The position numbers and the translations under genes are program-made. Below are positions 12,766-27,800 of a stretch of DNA of 64,000 bases, in pieces; positions within the stretch are counted from its first letter, which is position 1, and every line of letters begins with the position of its first letter. The notes below the pieces were generated by a model that was given only the letters and a program-made list of their open reading frames with translations, was not told the origin of the DNA and made no database searches. The stretch is from the NCBI RefSeq assembly GCF_051020985.1, contig NW_027475134.1:3906001-3970000 (forward strand). The letters run 5' to 3'. The DNA comes from Nomia melanderi. Taxonomy: Eukaryota > Arthropoda > Insecta > Hymenoptera > Halictidae.

Positions 12766-15215
12766 CAGATAGCACAATAAATCAAATTGCATTGTCTGTA
12801 GGAGGCCCTGGTGCATGAATCTGTGCAGCGGGAACGACGTCGGACCACCAGGGGCCGAGAAAACCACCGACACATGAGGCCGGACACCCAAGGTCATGTA
12901 AAAATCCAGAATATATCTGGTGATATCTCGGGTGCTATTATAGATAGCGCAATAAATCAAAGTGCATTGTCTGCAGGAGGCCCTGTCGCATGAATTTGTG
13001 CAGCGGGATCTACCTCGGACCACCAGGGACCCAGAAAATAACCGACACATGGGGCCGGACTGTCAAGGTCAGGGTAAAATCCAATATATATCTGGTGATA
13101 TCTTGGTTGCTATTACAGATAGCGCAATAAACCAAAGTGAATTATCTGTAGGAGTCCCTGGCGCATGAATCTGTGCAGCGGGCACGACCTCGGACCACCA
13201 GGGGCCGAGAAAACCACCGACTCATGGGGCCGGATACTAAGGGGCAGGGAAAAATCCAATACATATCTGGTGATATTTCGGGTGCTATTACAGATAGCGC
13301 AATAAATCAAAGTGCATTGTCTGTAGGAGGCCCTGGCGCATGAATCTGTGCAGCGGGATCGACCTCGGACCACCAGGGGCCGAGAAAATCACCGTCTCAT
13401 GGGGCCGGACACTCAGGGTCAGGGAAAAATCCAATATATATCTGGTGATATCTCGGGTGCTATTACAGATAGCGCAATAAATCAAAGTGCATTGTCTGTA
13501 GGAGACCCTGTCGCATGAATCTGTGCAGCGGGATCGACCTCGGACCACCAGGGGCCGAGAAAACTACCGTCTCATGGTGCCGGACACTCATTGTCAGGGG
13601 AAAATCCAATATATATATGGTCATATCTCGGGTGCTATTACAGATAGCACAATAAATCAAATTGCATTGTCTGTAGGAGGCCCTGGTGCATGAATCTGTG
13701 CAGCGGGCACGACCTCGGACGACCAGGGGCCGAGAAAACCACCGACTCATGGGGCCGGATACTAAGGGGCAGGGAAAAATCCAATATATATCTGGTGATA
13801 CCTCGGGTGCTATTAGAGATAGCGCAATAAATCAAAGTGCATTGCCTGTAGGAGGCACTGGCGAATGAATCTGTGCAGCAGGAACGACCTCGGACCACCA
13901 GGGGCCGAGAAAATTACAGATATTCGGAATCCGTCACCCAAGGTCATGTGATAATCCAGCATATATCTGGTGATATCTCGTGTGCTATTACAGATAGCGC
14001 AATAAACCAAAGTGCATTGTCTGTAGGAGGCCCTGGCGCATGAAACTGGGCAGCAGGAACGACCTCGGACCACCAGGGGCCGAGGAGACCACCGTCTCAT
14101 GGGGCCGGACACTCAGGGTCAGAGGAAAATCCAATATATATCTGGTGATATCTCGGGTGCTATTAGAGATAGCGTAATAAACCAAAGTGAATTATCTGCA
14201 AGAGGCCCTGGCGCATGAATCTGTGCAGCGGGAACGACCCCGGATCACCAGGGGCCGAGAAAACCACCGTCTCATGGGGCCGGACACTCAGGGTCGGGGA
14301 AAAATTCAATATATATCTGGTGATATCTCGGGTGCTATTACAGATAGCGCAATAAACCAAAGTGAATTATCTGCAGGAGGCCCTGGCGCATGAATCTGTG
14401 CAGCGGGAACGACCTCGGACCACCAGGGGCCGAGAAAACGACCGTCTCATGGGGCCGGACACTCAGGGTCAGTGAAAAATCCAATATATATCTGGTGATA
14501 TCTCGGGTGCTATTACAGATAGCGCAATACATCAAAGTGCATTGTCTGTAGGAGGCCCTGGCGCATGAATCTGGCCAGCGGGAACGACCTCGGACCACCA
14601 GCGGCCGAGAGAACCACCGTCTCATGGGGCCGGACACTCAGGGTCCGGGAAAAATCCAATATATATCTGGTGATATCTCGGGTGCTATTAGAGATAGCGC
14701 AATAAACCAAAGTGAATTGTCTGCAGGAGGCCCTGGCGCATGAATCTGTGCAGCGGGAACGATCTCGGACCATCAGGGGCCGAGACATCCACCGTCTCAT
14801 GGGGCCGGACACTCAGGGTCAGGGAAAAATCCAATATATATCTGGTGATATCTCGGGTGCTATTACAGATAGCGCAATAAATCAAAGTGCATTGTCTGTA
14901 GGAGGCCCTGGCGCATGAATCTGTGCAGCGGGAACGACCTCGGACCACCAGGGGCCGAGAAAACCACAGTCTCATGGGGCTGGACACTCAGGGTCAGGGG
15001 AAAATCCAATATATATCTGGTGATATCTCGGGTGCTATTACAGATAGAGCAATAGATCAAAGTGCATTGTCTGTAGGAGGCCCTGGCGCATGAACCTGTG
15101 CAGCGGGAACGACCTCGGACCACCAGGGGCCGAGAAAACCACAGTCTCATGGGGCCGGACGCTCAGGGTCAGTGAAAAATCCAATATATATCTGGTGATA
15201 TCTCGGGTGCTATTA
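12766..15215 (+). repeat. Shortened relative of the 38-mer HOR
   Basis: 12766 to about 14340 matches 15916 to about 17490 at +3,150 bp. From about 14341 the match is to 18716 onward at +4,375 bp. The jump of 1,225 bp means that seven monomers present in the full unit (about 17491-18715) are absent here. The joint falls in or near the monomer at 14341-14515, where gcaatacatc and ctggccagcggg tags of the 18.7-19.0 kb segment take over. Confidence 0.8.
13816..13990 (+). repeat. Divergent-tail monomer (ttacagatattcgg type), copy 1
   Basis: The first 98 or so bases are ordinary. From base 99 the usual ccaccgtctcatggggcc stretch is replaced by attacagatattcggaatc followed by acccaaggtcatg, and the CCAAT-TATATAT stretch becomes ccagcatatatc. 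Length stays 175 bp, so this is a diverged unit, not an insertion. Exact-phase copies are at 16966-17140 and 23616-23790. Confidence 0.85.
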
Positions 15216-18200
15216 GAGATAGCGCAATAAACCAAAGTGAATTATCTGCAGGAGGCCCTGGCGCATGAATCTGTGCAACGGGAACGACCCCGGTCCACCA
15301 GGGGCCGAGAAAACCACAGTCTCATGGGGCCGGACACTCAGGGTCAGGGGAAAATCCAATATAGATCTGGTGATATCTCGGGTGCTATTACAGATAGCGC
15401 AATAAACCAAAGTGAATTATCTGCAGGAGGCCCTTGCGCATGAATCTGTGCAACGGGAACGTCCTCGGTCCACCAGGGGCCGAGAAAACCACAGTCTCAT
15501 GGGGCCGGACACTCAGGGTCAGGGGAAAATCCAATATAGATCTGGTGATATCTCGGCTGCTATTACAGATAGCGCAATAAATCAAAGTGCATTACCTGTA
15601 GGAGGCGCTGGCGCATGAATCTGTGCAGCGGGAACGTCCTCGGACCTCCAGGGGCCGAGAAAACCACCGTCTCATGGGGCCGGACACTCAGGGTCAGGGA
15701 AAAATCCAATATATATCTGGTGATATCTCGGGTGCTATTACAGATAGCGCAATAAATAAAAGTGCATTGTCTGTAGGAGACCCTGTCGCATGAATCTGTG
15801 CAGCGGGATCGACCTCGGACCACCAGGGGCCGAGAAAACTACCGTCTCATGGTGCCGGACACTCATTGTCAGGGGAAAATCCAATATATATATGGTCATA
15901 TCTCGGGCGCTATTAGAGATAGCGCAATAAACCAAAGTGAATTGTCTGCAAGAGGCCCTTGCGCATGAATCTGTGCAGCGGGAACGACGTCGGACCACCA
16001 GGGGCCGAGAAAACCACCGACACATGAGGCCGGACACCCAAGGTCATGTAAAAATCCAGAATATATCTGGTGATATCTCGGGTGCTATTATAGATAGCGC
16101 AATAAATCAAAGTGCATTGTCTGCAGGAGGCCCTGTCGCATGAATTTGTGCAGCGGGATCTACCTCGGACCACCAGGGACCCAGAAAATCACCGACACAT
16201 GGGGCCGGACTGTCAAGGTCAGGGTAAAATCCAATATATATCTGGTGATATCTTGGTTGCTATTACAGATAGCGCAATAAACCAAAGTGAATTATCTGTA
16301 GGAGTCCCTGGCGTATGAATCTGTGCAGCGGGCACGACCTCGGACCACCAGGGGCCGAGAAAACCACCGACTCATGGGGCCGGATACTAAGGGGCAGGGA
16401 AAAATCCAATACATATCTGGTGATATTTCGGGTGCTATTACAGATAGCGCAATAAATCAAAGTGCATTGTCTGTAGGAGGCCCTGGCGCATGAATCTGTG
16501 CAGCGGGATCGACCTCGGACCACCAGGGGCCGAGAAAATCACCGTCTCATGGGGCCGGACACTCAGGGTCAGGGAAAAATCCAATATATATCTGGTGATA
16601 TCTCGGGTGCTATTACAGATAGCGCAATAAATCAAAGTGCATTGTCTGTAGGAGACCCTGTCGCATGAATCTGTGCAGCGGGATCGACCTCGGACCACCA
16701 GGGGCCGAGAAAACTACCGTCTCATGGTGCCGGACACTCATTGTCAGGGGAAAATCCAATATATATATGGTCATATCTCGGGTGCTATTACAGATAGCAC
16801 AATAAATCAAATTGCATTGTCTGTAGGAGGCCCTGGTGCATGAATCTGTGCAGCGGGCACGACCTCGGACGACCAGGGGCCGAGAAAACCACCGACTCAT
16901 GGGGCCGGATACTAAGGGGCAGGGAAAAATCCAATATATATCTGGTGATACCTCGGGTGCTATTAGAGATAGCGCAATAAATCAAAGTGCATTGCCTGTA
17001 GGAGGCACTGGCGAATGAATCTGTGCAGCAGGAACGACCTCGGACCACCAGGGGCCGAGAAAATTACAGATATTCGGAATCCGTCACCCAAGGTCATGTG
17101 ATAATCCAGCATATATCTGGTGATATCTCGTGTGCTATTACAGATAGCGCAATAAACCAAAGTGCATTGTCTGTAGGAGGCCCTGGCGCATGAATCTGGG
17201 CAGCAGGAACGACCTCGGACCACCAGGGGCCGAGGAGACCACCGTCTCATGGGGCCGGACACTCAGGGTCAGAGGAAAATCCAATATATATCTGGTGATA
17301 TCTCGGGTGCTATTAGAGATAGCGCAATAAACCAAAGTGAATTATCTGCAAGAGGCCCTGGCGCATGAATCTGTGCAGCGGGAACGACCCCGGATCACCA
17401 GGGGCCGAGAAAACCACCGTCTCATGGGGCCGGACACTCAGGGTCGGGGAAAAATTCAATATATATCTGGTGATATCTCGGGTGCTATTACAGATAGCGC
17501 AATAAATCAATGTGGATTGTCTGTAGGAATCCCTGGCGCATGAATCTGTGCAGCGGGAACGACCTCGGACTACCAGAGGCCGAGAAAACCACAGTCTCAT
17601 GGGGCCGGACCCTCTTGGTCAAGGTAAAATCCAATATATATCTGGTGATATCTCGGGTGCTATTAAAGATAGCGCAATAAATCAAAGTGCATTGTCTGCA
17701 GGAGGCCCTGGCGCATGAATCTGTGCAGCGGGATCGACCTCGGACCACCAGGGGCCGAGAAAACTACCGTCTCCTGGGGCCGGACACTCAGGGTCAGGGA
17801 AAAATCCAATATATATCCGGTGATATTTCGGGTGCTATTACAGATAGCGCAATAAATCAAAGTACATTGTCTGTAGGAGGCCCTGGGGCATGAATCTGTG
17901 CAGCGGGAACGACTTCGGACCACCAGGGGCCGAGAAAACTACCGTCTCCTGGGGCCGGACACTCAGGGTCAGGGGAAAATCCAATATATATCTGGTGATA
18001 TCTCGGGTGCTATTACAGAGAGCGCAATAAATCAAAGTGCATTGTCTGTAGGAGGCCCTGGAGCGTGAATCTGTGCAGCGGGATCGACCTAGGACCACCA
18101 GGGGCCGGGAAAACAACCGTCTCATGGGGTCGGACACTCAGGTTCGGCGAAAAATCCCATATACATCTGGTGATATCTCGGGTGCTATTACAGATAGCTC

Positions 18201-21200
18201 AATAAATCAAAGTGCATTGTCTGCAGGAGGCACTGGCGCATGAATCTGTGCAGCGGGAACGACCTCGGACCACCAGGGGCCGAGAAAACCACAGTCTCAT
18301 GGGGTCGGACTCTCAGGGTCAGGGAAAAATCCAATATATATCTGGTGATATCTCGGGTGCTATTACAGATAGAGCAATAAATCAAAGTGCATTGTCTGTA
18401 GGAGGCCCTGGCGCATGAATGTGTGCAACGGGAACGACCCCGGACCACCAGGGGCCGAGAAAACCACAGTCTCATGGGGCCGGACACTCAGGGTCAGGGG
18501 AAAATCCAATATAGATCTGGTGATATCTCGGGTGCTATTACACATAGCGCAATAAATCAAAGTGCATTGTCTGTAGGAGGCCCTGGCGCATGAATCTGTG
18601 CAGCGGGAACGACCTCGGACCACCAGGGGCCGAGAAAAGCACAGTCTCATGGGGCCGGACTCTCAGGGTCAGGGTAAAATCCAATATATATCGGGTGATA
18701 TCTCGGGTGCTATTATAGATAGCGCAATAAACCAAAGTGAATTATCTGCAGGAGGCCCTGGCGCATGAATCTGTGCAGCGGGAACGACCTCGGACCACCA
18801 GGGGCCGAGAAAACGACCGTCTCATGGGGCCGGACACTCAGGGTCAGTGAAAAATCCAATATATATCTGGTGATATCTCGGCTGCTATTACAGATAGCGC
18901 AATACATCAAAGTGCATTGTCTGTAGGAGGCCCTGGCGCATGAATCTGGCCAGCGGGAACGACCTCGGACCACTAGCGGCCGAGAGAACCACCGTCTCAT
19001 GGGGCCGGACACTCAGGGTCGGGGAAAAATCCAATATATATCTGGTGATATCTCGGGTGCTATTAGAGATAGCGCAATAAACCAAAGTGAATTGTCTGCA
19101 GGAGGCCCTGGCGCATGAATCAGTGCAGCGGGAACGATCTCGGACCATCAGGGGCCGAGACATCCACCGTCTCATGGGGCCGGACACTCAGGGTCAGGGA
19201 AAAATCCAATATATATCTGGTGATATCTCGGGTGCTATTACAGATAGCGCAATAAATCAAAGTGCATTGTCTGTAGGAGGCCCTGGCGCATGAATCTGTG
19301 CAGCGGGAACGACCTCGGACCACCAGGGGCCGAGAAAACCACAGTCTCATGGGGCTGGACACTCAGGGTCAGGGGAAAATCCAATATATATCTGGTGATA
19401 TCTCGGGTGCTATTACAGATAGAGCAATAGATCAAAGTGCATTGTCTGTAGGAGGCCCTGGCGCATGAACCTGTGCAGCGGGAACGACCTCGGACCACCA
19501 GGGGCCGAGAAAACCACAGTCTCATGGGGCCGGACGCTCAGGGTCAGTGAAAAATCCAATATATATCTGGTGATATCTCGGGTGCTATTAGAGATAGCGC
19601 AATAAACCAAAGTGAATTATCTGCAGGAGGCCCTGGCGCATGAATCTGTGCAACGGGAACGACCCCGGTCCACCAGGGGCCGAGAAAACCACAGTCTCAT
19701 GGGGCCGGACACTCAGGGTCAGGGGAAAATCCAATATAGATCTGGTGATATCTCGGGTGCTATTACAGATAGCGCAATAAACCAAAGTGAATTATCTGCA
19801 GGAGGCCCTTGCGCATGAATCTGTGCAACGGGAACGTCCTCGGACCACCAGGGGCCGAGAAAACCACAGTCTCATGGGGCCGGACACTCAGGGTCAGGGG
19901 AAAATCCAATATAGATCTGGTGATATCTCGGCTGCTATTACAGATAGCGCAATAAATCAAAGTGCATTACCTGTAGGAGGCGCTGGCGCATGAATCTGTG
20001 CAGCGGGGACGTCCTCGGACCGCCAGAGCCGGAGACAACGACCGTCTCATGGGGCCGGACACTCAGGGTCAGGGTAAAATCCAATATATATCTGGTGATA
20101 TGTCGGGTGCTATTACAGATAGCGCAATAAATCAAAGTGCATTGTCTGTAGGAGGTCCTGGCGCATGAATCTGTGCAGCGGGAACGACCTCGGACCACCA
20201 GGGGCCGAGAAAACCACAGTCTCATGGGGCCGGACACTCAGGGTCAGGGGAAAATCCAATATATATCTGGTGATATCTCGGGTGCTATTACAGATAGCGC
20301 AATAAATCAAAGTGCATTACCTGTAGGAGGCCCTGGCGCATGAATCTGTGTAGCGGGAACGTCGTCGGACCTCCAGGGGCCGAGACAACGACCGTCTCAT
20401 GGGGCCGGACACTCAGGGTCAGGGTAAAATCCAATATAGATCTGGTGATATCTCGGGTGCTATTACAGATAGCGCAATAAATCAAAGTGCATTACCTGTA
20501 GGAGGCCCTGGCGCATGAATCTGTGCAGCGGGAACGACCTCGGACCACCAGGGGCCGAGAAAACCACAGTCTCATGGGGCCGGGCACTCAGAGTCAGGGG
20601 AAAATCCAATATAGATCTGGTGATATCTCGGGTGCTATCACAGATAGCGCAATAAACCAAAGTGAATTATCTGCAGGAGGCCCGGGCGCATGAATCTGTG
20701 CAACGGGAACGTCCTCGGACCACCAGGGGCCGAGAAAACCACAGTCTCATGGGGCCGGACACTCAGGGTCAGGGGAAAATCCAATATAGATCTGGTGATA
20801 TCTCGGGTGCTATTACAGATAGCGCAATAAATCAAAGTGCATTACCTGTAGGAGGCCCTGGCGCATGAATCTGTGCAGCGGGAACGTCGTCGGACCCCCA
20901 GGGGCCGAGACAACGACCGTCTCATGGGGCCGGACACTCAGGGTCAGGGTAAAATCCAATATAGATCTGGTGATATCTCGGGTGCTATTACAGATAGCGC
21001 AATAAATCAAAGTGCATTGTCTGTAGGAGGCCCTGGCGCATGTATCTGTGCAGCGGGAACGTCCTCGGACCTCCAGGGGCCGAGACAACGACCGTCTCAT
21101 GGGGCCGGACCCTCAGGTTCAGGGTAAAATCCAATATATATCTGGTGATATCTCGGGTGCTATTACAGATAGCGCAATAAATCAAAGTGCATTGTCTGTA

Positions 21201-21865
21201 GGAGGCCCTGGCGCATGAATCTGTGCAGCGGGAACGACCTCGGAAGACCAGGGGCCGAGAAAACCACAGTCTCATGGGGCCGGACACTCATGGTCAGGGG
21301 AAAATCCAATATATATCTGGTGATATCTCGGGTGCTATTAGAGATAGCGCAATAAATCAAAGTGCATTGTCTGTAGGAGGCCCTGGCGCATGAATCTGTG
21401 CAACGGGAACGGCCGCGGACCACCAGGGGCCGAGAAAACCACAGTCTCATGGGGCCGGACACTCAGGGTCAGGGGAAAATCCAATATAGATCTGGTGATA
21501 TCTCGGGTGCTATTACAGATAGCACAATAAATCAAAGTGCATTGTCTGTAGGAGGCCCTGGCGCATGTATCTGTGCAGCGGGAACGTCCTCGGACCTCCA
21601 GGGGCCGAGACAACGACCGTCTCATGGGGCCGGACCCTCAGGGTCAGGGTAAAATCCAATATATATCTGGTGATATCTCGGGTGCTATTACAGATAGCGC
21701 AATAAATCAAAGTGCATTGTCTGTAGGAGGCCCTGGCGCATGAATCTGTGCAGCGGGAACGACCTCGGACGACCAGGGGCCGAGAAAACCACAGTCTCAT
21801 GGGGCCGGACACTCAGGGTCAGGGGAAAATCCAATATATATCTGGTGATATCTCGGGTGCTATTA
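15216..21865 (+). repeat. HOR-C unit 1: 38 monomers, 6,650 bp
   Basis: This is the largest repeat unit in the window; from 15216 onward it recurs at exactly +6,650 bp. In order it contains BglII-bearing monomers, gggatcgacc and ggtgccgg monomers, the acacatgaggcc and gatctacctcgg pair, the divergent ttacagatattcgg monomer (16966-17140), cttggtcaagg, tctcctgggg, ctggccagcggg, catccaccgtc, gagcaatagatc and several tcctcggacctcc monomers. Its first part (15216-15565) is itself nearly repeated internally at 19591-19940. Confidence 0.88.
16966..17140 (+). repeat. Divergent-tail monomer, copy 2
   Basis: Same variants as the unit at 13816, at +3,150 bp, inside HOR-C unit 1. Confidence 0.85.
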
Positions 21866-24800
21866 GAGATAGCGCAATAAACCAAAGTGAATTATCTGCA
21901 GGAGGCCCTGGCGCATGAATCTGTGCAACGGGAACGACCCCGGTCCACCAGGGGCCGAGAAAACCACAGTCTCATGGGGCCGGACACTCAGGGTCAGGGG
22001 AAAATCCAATATAGATCTGGTGATATCTCGGGTGCTATTACAGATAGCGCAATAAACCAAAGTGAATTATCTGCAGGAGGCCCTTGCGCATGAATCTGTG
22101 CAACGGGAACGTCCTCGGACCACCAGGGGCCGAGAAAACCACAGTCTCATGGGGCCGGACACTCAGGGTCAGGGGAAAATCCAATATAGATCTGGTGATA
22201 TCTCGGCTGCTATTACAGATAGCGCAATAAATCAAAGTGCATTACCTGTAGGAGGCGCTGGCGCATGAATCTGTGCAGCGGGAACGTCCTCGGACCTCCA
22301 GGGGCCGAGAAAACCACCGTCTCATGGGGCCGGACACTCAGGGTCAGGGAAAAATCCAATATATATCTGGTGATATCTCGGGTGCTATTACAGATAGCGC
22401 AATAAATAAAAGTGCATTGTCTGTAGGAGACCCTGTCGCATGAATCTGTGCAGCGGGATCGACCTCGGACCACCAGGGGCCGAGAAAACTACCGTCTCAT
22501 GGTGCCGGACACTCATTGTCAGGGGAAACTCCAATATATATATGGTCATATCTCGGGTGCTATTAGAGATAGCGCAATAAACCAAAGTGAATTGTCTGCA
22601 AGAGGCCCTTGCGCATGAATCTGTGCAGCGGGAACGACGTCGGACCACCAGGGGCCGAAAAAACCACCGACACATGAGGCCGGACACCCAAGGTCATGTA
22701 AAAATCCAGAATATATCTGGTGATATCTCGGGTGCTATTATAGATAGCGCAATAAATCAAAGTGCATTGTCTGCAGGAGGCCCTGTCGCATGAATTTGTG
22801 CAGCGGGATCTACCTCGGACCACCAGGGACCCAGAAAATCACCGACACATGGGGCCGGACTGTCAAGGTCAGGGTAAAATCCAATATATATCTGGTGATA
22901 TCTTGGTTGCTATTACAGATAGCGCAATAAACCAAAGTGAATTATCTGTAGGAGTCCCTGGCGTATGAATCTGTGCAGCGGGCACGACCTCGGACCACCA
23001 GGGGCCGAGAAAACCACCGACTCATGGGGCCGGATACTAAGGGGCAGGGAAAAATCCAATACATATCTGGTGATATTTCGGGTGCTATTACAGATAGCGC
23101 AATAAATCAAAGTGCATTGTCTGTTGGAGGCCCTGGCGCATGAATCTGTGCAGCGGGATCGACCTCGGACCACCAGGGGCCGAGAAAATCACCGTCTCAT
23201 GGGGCCGGACACTCAGGGTCAGGGAAAAATCCAATATATATCTGGTGATATCTCGGGTGCTATTACAGATAGCGCAATAAATCAAAGTGCATTGTCTGTA
23301 GGAGACCCTGTCGCATGAATCTGTGCAGCGGGATCGACCTCGGACCACCAAGGGCCGAGAAAACTACCGTCTCATGGTGCCGGACACTCATTGTCAGGGG
23401 AAAATCCAATATATATATGGTCATATCTCGGGTGCTATTACAGATAGCACAATAAATCAAATTGCATTGTCTGTAGGAGGCCCTGGTGCATGAATCTGTG
23501 CAGCGGGCACGACCTCGGACGACCAGTGGCCGAGAAAACCACCGACTCATGGGGCCGGATACTAAGGGGCAGGGAAAAATCCAATATATATCTGGTGATA
23601 CCTCGGGTGCTATTAGAGATAGCGCAATAAATCAAAGTGCATTGCCTGTAGGAGGCACTGGCGAATGAATCTGTGCAGCAGGAACGACCTCGGACCACCA
23701 GGGGCCGAGAAAATTACAGATATTCGGAATCCGTCACCCAAGGTCATGTGATAATCCAGCATATATCTGGTGATATCTCGTGTGCTATTACAGATAGCGC
23801 AATAAACCAAAGTGCATTGTCTGTAGGAGGCCCTGGCGCATGAATCTGGGCAGCAGGAACGACCTCGGACCACCAGGGGCCGAGGAGACCACCGTCTCAT
23901 GGGGCCGGACACTCAGGGTCAGAGGAAAATCCAATATATATCTGGTGATATCTCGGGTGCTATTAGAGATAGCGCAATAAACCAAAGTGAATTATCTGCA
24001 AGAGGCCCTGGCGCATGAATCTGTGCAGCGGGAACGACCCCGGATCACCAGGGGCCGAGAAAACCACCGTCTCATGGGGCCGGACACTCAGGGTCGGGGA
24101 AAAATTCAATATATATCTGGTGATATCTCGGGTGCTATTACAGATAGCGCAATAAATCAATGTGGATTGTCTGTAGGAATCCCTGGCGCATGAATCTGTG
24201 CAGCGGGAACGACCTCGGACTACCAGAGGCCGAGAAAACCACAGTCTCATGGGGCCGGACACTCTTGGTCAAGGTAAAATCCAATATATATCTGGTGATA
24301 TCTCGGGTGCTATTAAAGATAGCGCAATAAATCAAAGTGCATTGTCTGCAGGAGGCCCTGGCGCATGAATCTGTGCAGCGGGATCGACCTCGGACCACCA
24401 GGGGCCGAGAAAACTACCGTCTCCTGGGGCCGGACACTCAGGGTCAGGGAAAAATCCAATATATATCCGGTGATATTTCGGGTGCTATTACAGATAGCGC
24501 AATAAATCAAAGTACATTGTCTGTAGGAGGCCCTGGGGCATGAATCTGTGCAGCGGGAACGACTTCGGACCACCAGGGGCCGAGAAAACTACCGTCTCCT
24601 GGGGCCGGACACTCAGGGTCAGGGGAAAATCCAATATATATCTGGTGATATCTCGGGTGCTATTACAGAGAGCGCAATAAATCAAAGTGCATTGTCTGTA
24701 GGAGGCCCTGGAGCGTGAATCTGTGCAGCGGGATCGACCTAGGACCACCAGGGGCCGGGAAAACAACCGTCTCATGGGGTCGGACACTCAGGTTCGGCGA

Positions 24801-27800
24801 AAAATCCCATATACATCTGGTGATATCTCGGGAGCTATTACAGATAGCTCAATAAATCAAAGTGCATTGTCTGCAGGAGGCCCTGGCGCATGAATCTGTG
24901 CAGCGGGAACGACCTCGGACCACCAGGGGCCGAGAAAACCACAGTCTCATGGGGTCGGACTCTCAGGGTCAGGGAAAAATCCAATATATATCTGGTGATA
25001 TCTCGGGTGCTATTACAGATAGAGCAATAAATCAAAGTTCATTGTCTGTAGGAGGCCCTGGCGCATGAATGTGTGCAACGGGAACGACCCCGGACCACCA
25101 GGGGCCGAGAAAACCACAGTCTCATGGGGCCGGACACTCAGGGTCAGGGGAAAATCCAATATAGATCTGGTGATATCTCGGGTGCTATTACACATAGCGC
25201 AATAAATCAAAGTGCATTGTCTGTAGGAGGCCCTGGCGCATGAATCTGTGCAGCGGGAACGACCTCGGACCACCAGGGGCCGAGAAAAGCACAGTCTCAT
25301 GGGGCCGGACTCTCAGGGTCAGGGTAAAATCCAATATATATCTGGTGATATCTCGGGTGCTATTATAGATAGCGCAATAAACCAAAGTGAATTATCTGCA
25401 GGAGGCCCTGGCGCATGAATCTGTGCAGCGGGAACGACCTCGGACCACCAGGGGCCGAGAAAACGACCGTCTCATTGGGCCGGACACTCAGGGTCAGTGA
25501 AAAATCCAATATATATCTGGTGATATCTCGGCTGCTATTACAGATAGCGCAATACATCAAAGTGCATTGTCTGTAGGAGGCCCTGGCGCATGAATCTGGC
25601 CAGCGGGAACGACCTCGGACCACCAGCGGCCGAGAGAACCACCGTCTCATGGGGCCGGACACTCAGGGTCGGGGAAAAATCCAATATATATCTGGTGATA
25701 TCTCGGGTGCTATTAGAGATAGCGCAATAAACCAAAGTGAATTGTCTGCAGGAGGCCCTGGCGCATGAATCTGTGCAGCGGGAACGATCTCGGACCATCA
25801 GGGGCCGAGACATCCACCGTCCCATGGGGCCGGACACTCAGGGTCAGGGAAAAATCCAATATATATCTGGTGATATCTCGGGTGCTATTACAGATAGCGC
25901 AATAAATCAAAGTGCATTGTCTGTAGGAGGCCCTGGCGCATGAATCTGTGCAGCGGGAACGACCTCGGACCACCAGGGGCCGAGAAAACCACAGTCTCAT
26001 GGGGCTGGACACTCAGGGTCAGGGGAAAATCCAATATATATCTGGTGATATCTCGGGTGCTATTACAGATAGAGCAATAGATCAAAGTGCATTGTCTGTA
26101 GGAGGCCCTGGCGCATGAACCTGTGCAGCGGGAACGACCTCGGACCACCAGGGGCCGAGAAAACCACAGTCTCATGGGGCCGGACGCTCAGGGTCAGTGA
26201 AAAATCCAATATATATCTGGTGATATCTCGGGTGCTATTAGAGATAGCGCAATAAACCAAAGTGAATTATCTGCAGGAGGCCCTGGCGCATGAATCTGTG
26301 CAACGGGAACGACCCCGGTCCACCAGGGGCCGAGAAAACCACAGTCTCATGGGGCCGGACACTCAGGGTCAGGGGAAAATCCAATATAGATCTGGTGATA
26401 TCTCGGGTGCTATTACAGATAGCGCAATAAACCAAAGTGAATTATCTGCAGGAGGCCCTTGCGCATGAATCTGTGCAACGGGAACGTCCTCGGACCACCA
26501 GGGGCCGAGAAAACCACAGTCTCATGGGGCCGGACACTCAGGGTCAGGGGAAAATCCAATATAGATCTGGTGATATCTCGGCTGCTATTACAGATAGCGC
26601 AATAAATCAAAGTGCATTACCTGTAGGAGGCGCTGGCGCATGAATCTGTGCAGCGGGGACGTCCTCGGACCGCCAGAGCCGGAGACAACGACCGTCTCAT
26701 GGGGCCGGACACTCAGGGTCAGGGTAAAATCCAATATATATCTGGTGATATGTCGGGTGCTATTACAGATAGCGCAATAAATCAAAGTGCATTGTCTGTA
26801 GGAGGTCCTGGCGCATGAATCTGTGCAGCGGGAACGACCTCGGACCACCAGGGGCCGAGAAAACCACAGTCTCATGGGGCCGGACACTCAGGGTCAGGGG
26901 AAAATCCAATATATATCTGGTGATATCTCGGGTGCTATTACAGATAGCGCAATAAATCAAAGTGCATTACCTGTAGGAGGCCCTGGCGCATGAATCTGTG
27001 CAGCGGGAACGTCGTCGGACCTCCAGGGGCCGAGACAACGACCGTCTCATGGGGCCGGACACTCAGGGTCAGGGTAAAATCCAATATAGATCTGGTGATA
27101 TCTCGGGTGCTATTACAGATAGCGCAATAAATCAAAGTGCATTACCTGTAGGAGGCCCTGGCGCATGAATCTGTGCAGCGGGAACGACCTCGGACCACCA
27201 GGGGCCGAGAAAACCACAGTCTCATGGGGCCGGGCACTCAGAGTCAGGGGAAAATCCAATATAGATCTGGTGATATCTCGGGTGCTATTAGAGATAGCGC
27301 AATAAACCAAAGTGAATTATCTGCAGGAGGCCCGGGCGCATGAATCTGTGCAACGGGAACGTCCTCGGACCACCAGGGGCCGAGACAACGACCGTCTCAT
27401 GGGGCCGGACACTCAGGGTCAGGGTAAAATCCAATATATATCTGGTGATATCTCGGGTGCTATAACAGATAGCGCAATAAATCAAAGTGCATTGTCTGTA
27501 GGAGGCCCTGGCGCATGAATCTGTGCAGCGGGAACGACCTCGGACCACCAGGGGCCGAGAAAACCACAGTCTCATGGGGCCGGACACTCAGGGTCAGGGG
27601 AAAATCCAATATATATCTGGTGATATCTCGGGTGCTATTACAGATAGCGCAATAAATGAAAGTGCATTACCTGTAGGAGGCCCTGGCGCATGAATCTGTG
27701 CAGCGGGGACGTCCTCGGACCGCCAGGGGCCGAGACAACGACCGTCTCATGGGGCCGGACACTCAGGGTCAGGGGAAAATCCAGTATATATCTCTTGATA

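Noticed and set aside
13913..13965. Transposon or other insertion in the divergent-tail monomer
   Set aside because: Unit length stays 175 bp and there are no target-site duplications or terminal repeats. It is a diverged tail.
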